Assembly: GCA_047619485.1 (NCBI GenBank)
Contig: JBLHKE010000233.1
Coordinates: forward strand, 1-10,381
Source: JBLHKE01 sp047619485
Lineage (GTDB): Bacteria > Verrucomicrobiota > Verrucomicrobiia > Verrucomicrobiales > DEV007
Length of the DNA stretch: 10,381 bases
Direction: 5' to 3'
In this document: positions 1 through 7,443 of the stretch, in pieces
Layout: each line of letters starts with the position of its first letter
How positions within the stretch are numbered: position 1 is the first letter of the stretch
Program-made: the position numbers and the translations under genes
The notes under the pieces: model-generated
Database searches by the model: none
What the model was told of the DNA's origin: nothing
The model's input: only the letters and a program-made list of their open reading frames with translations

Positions 1-98
1 CGCTGGGTGGCGCTCATTCCTCGTCTACAGGGACTAATTTAGCTGGCCTGCACGACAACGATCCATCCGACACAACCAACCATACCTGACCGATCACC
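1..98. other. Upstream flank without a recognisable gene
   Basis: This stretch precedes the PDZ-protein gene. All three forward frames meet a stop before base 90, after at most 28 codons, and none gives a peptide I recognise. The tail of an upstream gene entering from the left is possible but cannot be assigned. I see no convincing -35/-10 pair and no purine-rich Shine-Dalgarno site before the ATG at 99; the bases before it are C/A-rich. Confidence 0.4.
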
Positions 99-947
99 AT
101 GAAAATTAAAACCATCACGACTTTGCTCCTCACCGCGATCCCTGGATTCGTTTTTGCTGACCTCGTCGATTTCGGCACGACGACGAAACCAAACAAGGGC
201 GGCGGCTTTCTCGTGACTGGAGTCTTCCAAGGCACCCCGGCCGCCGAGCTCGGGATCTCGGAGGGGGATGTCGTCACCAAGCTCGATGGCAGCAAGCTAC
301 AGCCAACGACTTCGCTCGCCCGACTGGTGGCAGGTGTGCGTGAGGCGGATTCTGAAGTGAGCGTCGATTGGACGCGTGGCGATGAGCGCATGACTGGCAA
401 GGCGACCTTGGGCAGCACGCTCAGCGAGGAAGCTTTCGAGCAGCGTTACCCGAACGCGGCGCTCCCGAAGTCGAGCAAGAGCAAGTCGAGGATTTTTGGC
501 AACGTCGACGAGTTGGACGGGATCGAGGACTTGGCAGGTCTTGGAATCGATGTCAAAGAGCTCCAAATACAACTCCAGGACGCGCTTGGTGGGGCCGGGC
601 TCGGGGGATTGGTCAGCGGGGCATCTAGCAGCTTCAGCGTGATGAAGATGTCGAGCTCTCCGACTGGCAGCAGGGTCACCGTCAGCGGGTCAGGCAAGGG
701 CAAGTCGCACGTGAAGATCGAGACGAAGGGTGGGGAAGTGATTTTCGACGAAAAGATCAGTGAAGAGGAGCTCGATAGGGTTCCCGAGGCAGAGCGCGCA
801 ACGGTCAAGGGGCTCATGGGTAACGGGATCAGCGTCGACATTCGCGGCTTCACTGGCGGCGATGACGATGTCGAGGAATCGGCTGCCGACCTGCTGAAGA
901 AAGTCGAGGAGGAGAAAGAGGGAGACGAGAAGGCGGAAGATAAGTAA
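99..947 (+). CDS. Secreted PDZ-domain protein
   Basis: A 282-residue protein that is probably exported. Residues 1-20 form a signal peptide: a Lys-containing n-region, a hydrophobic core, and a likely cut after FVFA. A PDZ domain follows at about 34-105, with a GGGFLV carboxylate-binding loop and the typical GTPAAELGISEGDVV segment. PDZ domains bind C-terminal or exposed peptides, so a periplasmic adaptor or sensor role is inferred. No protease domain is present. Residues 120-200 are Ser/Gly/Lys-rich. A beta-rich piece at about 203-240 (VKIETKGGEVIFDEKISEEE) is followed by an acidic, lysine-rich helical tail at 255-282. From memory it resembles the C-terminal part of secreted PDZ proteins in planctomycetes and verrucomicrobia, but I cannot name a family. 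The ATG at 99 is chosen because it begins the signal peptide. It lies 83 bases upstream of the MoxR gene and may or may not share its transcript. The PDZ assignment is firm; the cellular role is unknown. Confidence 0.88.
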   Translation: MKIKTITTLLLTAIPGFVFADLVDFGTTTKPNKGGGFLVTGVFQGTPAAELGISEGDVVTKLDGSKLQPTTSLARLVAGVREADSEVSVDWTRGDERMTGKATLGSTLSEEAFEQRYPNAALPKSSKSKSRIFGNVDELDGIEDLAGLGIDVKELQIQLQDALGGAGLGGLVSGASSSFSVMKMSSSPTGSRVTVSGSGKGKSHVKIETKGGEVIFDEKISEEELDRVPEAERATVKGLMGNGISVDIRGFTGGDDDVEESAADLLKKVEEEKEGDEKAEDK

Positions 948-1030
948 CCTAAAACCCTTTTTTGCCGTAACATGGCGTGGCCAAGCCCTGCCGTGGTGGA
1001 GGTTGGCTTTAACTTTTTTACCAACCAGAT
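948..1030 (+). promoter_or_regulatory. Leader of the moxR/bat operon with a short inverted repeat
   Basis: This is the only sizeable gap between genes in the window, so it is the likeliest place for an operon promoter, although no good -35/-10 pair is visible. A perfect 6-base inverted repeat, GGTTGG (1001-1006) and CCAACC (1021-1026), encloses a 14-base T-rich loop and ends four bases before the moxR ATG. A competing pairing, AAGCC (983-987) with GGCTT (1005-1009), would exclude it. No Shine-Dalgarno site precedes the ATG. The stems are short enough to be chance, so regulation is only a suggestion. Confidence 0.3.
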
Positions 1031-2041
<1,011 letters not shown>

Positions 2042-2047
2042 AGGGAC

Positions 2048-2932
2048 ATGGCTGACGAGATCACCACAGAGCTCATGGAGAAAGTGCGGCGCATCGAGAT
2101 CCGCACTCGCCGCATCGTGCGCAACCGTACCGCGGGCGCCTGGCAGGCGTCTTTCAAGGGGCAGGGGATCGAATTTGCCGAGGTGCGCGAGTTCCAGGAG
2201 GGGGATGACATTCGTGCGATCGACTGGAACGTGTCGGCGCGCTTCGACCATCCCTACATCAAGCTGTTCACCGAGGAGCGTGAGCAAAATGTGTTTTTGT
2301 TAGTCGATCGGTCGGCCTCGCACGAATTCGCGTCGACGCCGATGCCGAAGGATGAACTCGTCGCGGAGATCGCAGCCGTCCTAGCATTCTCGGCGACGCT
2401 CAACAAGGATCGGGTCGGCCTGATGCTGCACTCGGATCGCGAGGAGCTGTTCCTCGAGCCGGCGCGTGGCCACCGCCACGTGCTGCGTATTATCCGCGAG
2501 CTGCTGGCCTTCGAGACGGTCTCGAAACGCACCGATCTCGGCGCGGCGATCGAGCGTTTGTTGGCGACGACCTTGCGCCGGTCGATCGTCTTCATCCTCG
2601 GCGATCTGATCACGCCAAACTTCGAGATGCCGCTGCGGGCGCTGGCGCGCAAACACGAGGTGATCGTCCTGCACCTCTCCGATCCGCTTGAGCGCCGACT
2701 GCCAAAACTGCCACCCTTTGCCTCGCTGGCGATCCAAGACCTCGAGACCTCGCTGAGTTCGAGGGTCGGTGGGCGCCAGGCCCGCCAGCTGATCGGGCGT
2801 GTCGAGGAGCAGCACCGCGAATTGGCATCGACCTGCCGGCGCACGGGTGCCGACTACGTGGCGCTCGATACTGCCTCGGACTACCTACCCGCCATCATCT
2901 CCCTTTTTGACCGCCGGATGTCGCGCCGATGA
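2048..2932 (+). CDS. DUF58 protein with a VWA-like core
   Basis: A 294-residue protein of the DUF58 family, which almost always sits beside moxR. The family signature lies at about 43-63 (FAEVREFQEGDDIRAIDWN) and is followed at 82-91 by a strand ending in DRSAS, which matches the DxSxS metal-binding (MIDAS) motif of VWA domains. KRTDLGAA (160-167) and FILGD (182-186) fit the remaining MIDAS positions. No signal peptide or membrane helix is evident, so it is probably cytoplasmic. That differs from DUF58 proteins that carry N-terminal helices. The molecular function is unproven; a MoxR partner role is inferred from family and position. The start at 2048 is six bases after the moxR stop, with only AAAGGG very close upstream. 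Its TGA stop overlaps the next start as ATGA (2929-2932), which suggests translational coupling. Confidence 0.94.
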   Translation: MADEITTELMEKVRRIEIRTRRIVRNRTAGAWQASFKGQGIEFAEVREFQEGDDIRAIDWNVSARFDHPYIKLFTEEREQNVFLLVDRSASHEFASTPMPKDELVAEIAAVLAFSATLNKDRVGLMLHSDREELFLEPARGHRHVLRIIRELLAFETVSKRTDLGAAIERLLATTLRRSIVFILGDLITPNFEMPLRALARKHEVIVLHLSDPLERRLPKLPPFASLAIQDLETSLSSRVGGRQARQLIGRVEEQHRELASTCRRTGADYVALDTASDYLPAIISLFDRRMSRR

Positions 2933-3912
2933 AACGCCTGTTTGCCATCGTCAAGATTGTCGCGTTGCTGGCCCTGCTAGTGACCTGCTTCTTCGGCTAT
3001 CGCTTCTTCCGCGTCTGGCAGGAGGACGCGCGGCCGCAGGCGACCGACATCAGCTGGGATGTCGAGAAGGTCGTTCTCGGCAAGCCGGTGGTGCTCATCG
3101 CCAAGGTGCGGGTGCCGTGGCATCGGGAGATCAGCTCGGCGATTCCGATCCGCATCCCGGAGAGCTTGGTTGCGTCGGTGAGTGGTGGTCGGCTGAGCCG
3201 TGGGGCGCTCGATCTCAGTGGCTATCGCACTTGGAAAATTTCGATTCCGGTGGTGCCGAGCAGCTTCGAGCAAGTGGAGGCACAGATCGTCGAGATCCCG
3301 CTCAAGTCGACGCGCCGGCTCTCGTCCGACAGCGTGTCGATCGCGCTGCCACCGCTGCAGGTGGCGATGCCGGATGAGGTAGCTACGGAACTGTTAGTGG
3401 CGAATGATCCGCTACAGCCAGATGCGCCGCTCGCGGAAGAACCGGAGGCCATCGAAGAGGATGGGAAGCCCTTTCCGACCGCGCTAGTAGCTGGGGTCAT
3501 CGTGCTGTCTGCGCTGCTGTTTTTCTTGGTCAACTGGTTGCGCCGTCCGAAGCCAGTGCTGCCGCCTTGGATCACCGCTCAGCGCGAACTCGATGAGCTG
3601 GGACAGAACCCACCCGCCGAGCCTTCGGCCTTTTTCCTGCGCCTCACAGATATTTTAAAACGCTATACCTCAGAGCGTTTCGAGACCCCAGCAGACGCGG
3701 CATCGTCAACCGAGTTGCTCGCCTCGCTAAGGAGGATCCCAGAATTTCAAGGCCATCTCAGCGCCCCATTGACGAAGGTCGTGCGCCAGGCTGATTCGGC
3801 GAAATTCGCCTCGGCGCGAGTCGACTCCGACACGCGCACCGAGGCGCTCGGCAAGGTGCGCGAGTTCGTTGGCACCACCACACCGAAAGAGGAGGAGAAA
3901 GCTGATGCCTGA
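2929..3912 (+). CDS. DUF4381-like two-helix membrane protein of the Bat operon
   Basis: A 327-residue membrane protein. An N-terminal helix (about 8-27) precedes a beta-rich, presumably periplasmic region (35-150), then an acidic Pro-rich linker (160-182) and a second helix (183-203). A cytoplasmic helical domain follows (208-315), containing PPWITAQRELDEL and FLRLTDILKRY. The layout matches the small DUF4381-type proteins found between DUF58 and BatA genes in many bat operons. The cytoplasmic part also resembles the one in the BatD protein of this operon. The helices give an N-in, C-in topology, which leaves the cytoplasmic domain free to contact MoxR or DUF58; that contact is inference. A Cys at residue 20 does not form a good lipobox (LVTC), so I do not call a lipoprotein. 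It starts by ATGA overlap with the DUF58 gene and overlaps batA by eight bases. The family name is moderately sure; the position and topology are clear. Confidence 0.8.
   Translation: MKRLFAIVKIVALLALLVTCFFGYRFFRVWQEDARPQATDISWDVEKVVLGKPVVLIAKVRVPWHREISSAIPIRIPESLVASVSGGRLSRGALDLSGYRTWKISIPVVPSSFEQVEAQIVEIPLKSTRRLSSDSVSIALPPLQVAMPDEVATELLVANDPLQPDAPLAEEPEAIEEDGKPFPTALVAGVIVLSALLFFLVNWLRRPKPVLPPWITAQRELDELGQNPPAEPSAFFLRLTDILKRYTSERFETPADAASSTELLASLRRIPEFQGHLSAPLTKVVRQADSAKFASARVDSDTRTEALGKVREFVGTTTPKEEEKADA
3891..3895 (+). promoter_or_regulatory. Shine-Dalgarno site of batA
   Basis: GGAGG lies nine bases before the ATG at 3905, inside the end of the preceding gene. It is the only strong Shine-Dalgarno site in the window, and it decides the batA start against a TTG at 3869 that would add twelve charged residues ahead of the first membrane helix. 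Confidence 0.8.
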
Positions 3913-4936
3913 TTTCGCACACCCGTGGGTATTCCTTTTGCTACTTCCGCTACTCGTCGGGCTGCTGCTGCGCTGGGTTTCGGCGCCGCCATCGATCGGC
4001 GTGCCGTCCACGGCGCACTATCGCCCAGATGCCAGGCGGCGTCGCCTGTTCGCCCCGCGTCATTTTCTGCTTTTATTAGAGGGGCTGGCGGGGCTGCTGA
4101 TTATCACCGCGCTAGCGCGGCCACAGCTGTCGATCGAGGTCGTCCCGGTGACCCGTGACGGCACCGACCTGATGATCGTGCTCGACTTCTCCAACAGCAT
4201 GGATCTGTTCGACCCTCAGCCCGGCCGATCCGAGTCGCGCAACCTGCGGGATATCGAGCAGGGTTTTCTCGTCGACCGCCTGACCGTCGCGCGCACCCAG
4301 ATCGCGCGCTTTGTCAAACGCCGGCCAGACGACCGCATCGGCCTGGCGATCTTCGGCATGCACTCGTTCACCGCCTGCCCGCCGACGCTCGATCACGATT
4401 TCGTGCTGGCGCAGGTTGCGCAGCTGACCAACAGCCTGCTCTCGCGCAACGAGCGCGGCACCAACATCGCCTCGGGGCTCGCGGCCGGTATCAACGAGCT
4501 GGTCGATCACGGTGAGCGCCGCCGCACCATCATCCTGATTACAGACGGCGAGAACACGGTCAACGATCCGGTGTTCACGCCGCTCGAAGCTGCGAGCTTG
4601 GCGGCTGAGAAAGACATCACCATCCACGCCGTCGCGATCGGTAGCGATAGCCCGTACGCGCCGCCGGACATCCGTTGGATGCTGCAGAATCGTTCCTTCA
4701 ACACCAAGGCGATCGAGGCGCTGGCGAGCACCGCGAACGGTCGATTTTTCCGTCCGACGGACATTGGTGGATTCGAGGCTGTGATGGACACCATCGACGC
4801 GCTCGAGACGACCACCCGGACGCATCCGGCGGTGATCTACCAGCGTGATCTGTTTCCATTCCTGACGATCGCCGCTGCCATCTCCCTGCTGGGAGCTTTC
4901 GTCTTACGCCGAACCCTTCTGCTCGAAATCTCATGA
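3905..4936 (+). CDS. batA: BatA-type VWA membrane protein
   Basis: A 343-residue inner-membrane protein of the BatA type. Helices lie at about 8-24, 53-71 and 315-335. The Arg-rich loop between the first two (DARRRRLF) should be cytoplasmic, which places the VWA domain (about 86-300) in the periplasm. Its metal site looks complete: DFSNS (94-98, DxSxS), the Thr of RGTNIASGL (186) and the Asp of LITDGEN (214). VWA domains bind a divalent cation and mediate protein contacts; the ligand here is unknown. A Cys-Pro pair (CPPTL, 158-162) recurs at the matching place in the BatB-type protein. The start at 3905 is favoured over an upstream TTG at 3869 because of the GGAGG site nine bases before it and because translation then begins directly at the membrane helix. 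The gene overlaps its upstream neighbour by eight bases and the next gene by ATGA (4933-4936). Confidence 0.93.
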   Translation: MPDFAHPWVFLLLLPLLVGLLLRWVSAPPSIGVPSTAHYRPDARRRRLFAPRHFLLLLEGLAGLLIITALARPQLSIEVVPVTRDGTDLMIVLDFSNSMDLFDPQPGRSESRNLRDIEQGFLVDRLTVARTQIARFVKRRPDDRIGLAIFGMHSFTACPPTLDHDFVLAQVAQLTNSLLSRNERGTNIASGLAAGINELVDHGERRRTIILITDGENTVNDPVFTPLEAASLAAEKDITIHAVAIGSDSPYAPPDIRWMLQNRSFNTKAIEALASTANGRFFRPTDIGGFEAVMDTIDALETTTRTHPAVIYQRDLFPFLTIAAAISLLGAFVLRRTLLLEIS

Positions 4937-7443
4937 CGTTCCTCGGCCTCAAATTTCTACCTTGGATCCTCGGTGCGGCCAGCCTCGCGCTGCTGGCATT
5001 TTTCTGGGCGCTGCACGTGCGACGCAGTGTATTGAAACGGCTCGCCGGGGTGGCAGAGACCTCGTCGATCCGCACCACGGCCTCGCCACTGCGCCGCCGA
5101 CTGCAGACCGTGACCATCGTCGTGAGTCTGACGGCTCTGGCGATCACGGTGCTGCGCCCGATCGGTGGCAGCGTGCTCACCGAGAACCGGTTGCCGGCAA
5201 AAAATCTGATCCTGTTGTTCGATGCTTCGAAGTCGATGGGCGTCGCCGATTCCGAAGGGCTGACGCGCCTCGAGGCGGCCAAGCTGTTCGCTCGCGAGTT
5301 CGCCAACCAGCGCCCTAGTGACCGCATCGGGTTGGTGAGTTTCGACGGCGTCGCGTTCCCGGAGTGCCCGACGACCCTCAGCCGGGCGATGTTGCTCAGC
5401 CGCCTCGATCTCCAGACGGCGGGGGGATTAAATGTGCACGGAAGTGACCTTGCTGGGGCGCTCGATGAGGCCTCGAACCTGCTCACCGACAAGCCACCAC
5501 CTGGATCTGCGATCATCCTCCTTTCGGATGGCGATCGCCTCAGCGAGGATCCCGTGGCGGAGGCTGCGGCGATCATCGAGAAGAAGGTGCCGATCTTCGC
5601 CGTCTACTTTGGCAACCCGGCAGCCGAGTCGCCGATTCCGAATTCGAGGCTACAGTCGCGGGCGGATCCCGATATGATGCGCAAACTTGCCGACGCGAGC
5701 GGAGGCATCCATCTTTCTGGCGCGACGTCGGTGCTCGACGTCTCACAGAAGAAGCTCAACAATCAGATCGACACCATGAAAATCGATAGCGAATCCGAGT
5801 TTGCCGCCAACTTGCAGAGCCGCCCATTGGAATTGTATGCCTACCCGCTAGCACTCGCGCTGGGCTGCCTGCTCCTGCGTTTCTTCCTGCCGGCACGCAC
5901 CAAGGATTGGCACCAGCTCACACCGGCGATCGTGCTGGCGCTCGGGGCACTAACATTCATGCAAGGATCCGCCGCCGCGCAGGATGAGCCTGAGGTGGAG
6001 CCTGAGGCCGAGGTCGCGCCGACGATCTACGCTCCGTTCTTGGAAGCGCAGGAACTGGCGATGGAGAAAAAGCTTCCGATGTTGGTGCTCTTTACCGGGA
6101 GCGATTGGTCGGAGGCCTCGATCAAATTCGAGACCGAGATTTTCGGCAACGACATCTACAAGCAGTGGGAAGAGCGGGCGGTGGTATCGCTGGTGGTAGA
6201 TTTACCCCGTTCTGGGCTGGATGCCGCGACGCGCAAGCAGCGGCGCGCGCTCGCCTCGCGCCTCGGGGTGCGCTCGTTTCCAACCGCCGTGTTTCTAGAT
6301 CGCAGCGAGAGCGAGCTAGGCCGGCTGGCGCACGACACTTCCGGGCCAGCCTCTTGGGTGCGGCGCGCCGAGTTGATCCTGGCGGGCGAGGCGGGCGCTT
6401 CGAGCCTAGAGTCGACAGTGGAGGAGCTACCCGATTCCGTACAGCAGAGTCTGGAGGCACCGGGATTGACCGCAGCTGAACGCGCGATCCGCTACTACAA
6501 CCAGGCGATGGAGTACCGTCGACTCGACCCGGCGCTCGCCACATCTTCGCCGGACCGTTTCCGGCTGCTCGATGATTTGCTCGGGACGGCATCGTCTATC
6601 GTACCGGATGAGCGACCAGACATCATGGCGGAGGTGGCTAGCCTGCGTGCGGTCTTGCACCACCAGCGCGGTCAGGCATTCCTGCCACCTGAGAACATCG
6701 ATCCAGCGGCGATGGCGCAGATGGCAGCGGGCGGGGGAAGCGCGCCGAAGGTCGATCCGAAATTGGCGCTGCGTAGCTTTAGCGATGCGCTTGTGCACTA
6801 TCGCGACACGGCGCGCATGGACACGCGGCGCGATGATCTGACGCCAAACCTCGGCCGTCTCTACAACGACATGCGCCGCGCCCAGGACTTGATCGATTTT
6901 CAAGAAGCTTACAAAGTGGCGGTCGAAAAGACGCTCAAGATCCTCAATCAGGAGACCCAATTCCGTGACAACCTCGACCGCTGGGTGACGACGAGCCTGC
7001 CAGTCAACGATGAGGATCTGGAAGCCTCGTGTGCATCGATCGAGGAACTGTTCCGCTTGGCACAAATTGTCAAAGCGCCAATGCTCGACGACATCAAGGG
7101 CGCCGACGAGGACATTCGCCTAGCGCCGGAACCGCATGCGGCACGTGGTTTGCGTGAGGCGGTCACACATATTCAGAATGCCTACGAGCACCTGGTGAAG
7201 CAGAATGAGCCACAGTCGGGCAGCGGTGATAGCGAAGACCCATTCGCTCGCCCGAACCCGGATCAGCAGGATGGGGAGGAACCAGGGGATGAAGGGGACG
7301 AACCGAATCAGGCAAACCCGAGCGGCGAGCAAGATTTGCGTCGCTCGCAGAATGGGTCGGGCGACCTGCGTGACCGACAACTCGATGCCCTCGGGAGGGG
7401 GAGCAACAGGGGCGACAGGCGGCCGCCGAGCGATGATCACTAA
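4933..7443 (+). CDS. batB: BatB-type VWA protein fused to a thioredoxin-like domain and a BatC-like repeat region
   Basis: An 836-residue fusion. Residues 1-320 are BatB-like: helices at 12-28 and 57-76, a periplasmic VWA domain (90-290) with DASKS (97-101), Ser171 where Thr is usual, and LSDGD (197-201), then a helix at 301-318. A second hydrophobic segment (329-348) ends in SAAAQ like a signal peptide and returns the chain to the periplasm. Residues 362-485 form a thioredoxin-like domain. It keeps FTGSDW (387-392) and the cis-Pro motif SFPTAVFLD (448-456), but the CxxC site reads SEAS (393-396), so redox chemistry is not expected. Residues 512-755 are helical and probably TPR-like. A Gln/Asp/Glu/Gly-rich tail (756-820) resembles the end of BatC. 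I see no in-frame start at the join, so it is a true fusion. The last 16 codons include three AGG codons and may be out of frame; the -1 frame ends in TGA at 7434-7436, overlapping the batD start. Confidence 0.9.
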   Translation: MTFLGLKFLPWILGAASLALLAFFWALHVRRSVLKRLAGVAETSSIRTTASPLRRRLQTVTIVVSLTALAITVLRPIGGSVLTENRLPAKNLILLFDASKSMGVADSEGLTRLEAAKLFAREFANQRPSDRIGLVSFDGVAFPECPTTLSRAMLLSRLDLQTAGGLNVHGSDLAGALDEASNLLTDKPPPGSAIILLSDGDRLSEDPVAEAAAIIEKKVPIFAVYFGNPAAESPIPNSRLQSRADPDMMRKLADASGGIHLSGATSVLDVSQKKLNNQIDTMKIDSESEFAANLQSRPLELYAYPLALALGCLLLRFFLPARTKDWHQLTPAIVLALGALTFMQGSAAAQDEPEVEPEAEVAPTIYAPFLEAQELAMEKKLPMLVLFTGSDWSEASIKFETEIFGNDIYKQWEERAVVSLVVDLPRSGLDAATRKQRRALASRLGVRSFPTAVFLDRSESELGRLAHDTSGPASWVRRAELILAGEAGASSLESTVEELPDSVQQSLEAPGLTAAERAIRYYNQAMEYRRLDPALATSSPDRFRLLDDLLGTASSIVPDERPDIMAEVASLRAVLHHQRGQAFLPPENIDPAAMAQMAAGGGSAPKVDPKLALRSFSDALVHYRDTARMDTRRDDLTPNLGRLYNDMRRAQDLIDFQEAYKVAVEKTLKILNQETQFRDNLDRWVTTSLPVNDEDLEASCASIEELFRLAQIVKAPMLDDIKGADEDIRLAPEPHAARGLREAVTHIQNAYEHLVKQNEPQSGSGDSEDPFARPNPDQQDGEEPGDEGDEPNQANPSGEQDLRRSQNGSGDLRDRQLDALGRGSNRGDRRPPSDDH
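7393..7436 (+). other. Candidate frame error or frameshift at the batB/batD junction
   Basis: The annotated frame runs through G-rich sequence (GGG A GGGGG at 7393-7401) into a basic tail, GRGSNRGDRRPPSDDH, and stops at 7443. Reading the -1 frame from 7395 gives EGEQQGRQAAAER and a TGA at 7434-7436. That tail matches the Gln/Glu-rich character of BatC-like ends, and its stop forms an ATGA overlap with the ATG at 7433, as at two other junctions of this operon. One missing G in the first run would explain it. No canonical slippery heptamer is present. Confidence 0.5.

Noticed and set aside
948..966. T-run after the PDZ gene as an intrinsic terminator
   Set aside because: No GC-rich hairpin precedes the T-run; only a trivial AAAA/TTTT pairing is possible.
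75..1027. Shared 8-mer ACCAACCA in front of the PDZ gene (75-82) and in front of moxR (1020-1027)
   Set aside because: An eight-base match at different distances from the start codons (16 and 3 bases) is weak evidence for a shared regulatory site.
2799..3377. Open frame on the + strand (192 codons) over the DUF58/DUF4381-like junction
   Set aside because: It is an out-of-frame shadow of two genes with good homology and the expected ATGA coupling.
3869..3904. TTG start giving batA twelve more residues
   Set aside because: It would place a strongly basic stretch before the first helix, overlap the previous gene further, and ignore the GGAGG site that serves the ATG at 3905.
4698..5576. Open frame on the - strand (292 codons) across the batA/batB junction
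   Set aside because: It is antisense to two clear VWA proteins and has Arg/Ser-rich low-complexity composition and no domain.
7205..7432. Upstream extension of batD to the ATG at 7205
   Set aside because: The extra 76 residues lie over the acidic tail of the batB fusion, are Arg/Thr-rich, and would bury the signal peptide that starts just after 7433.
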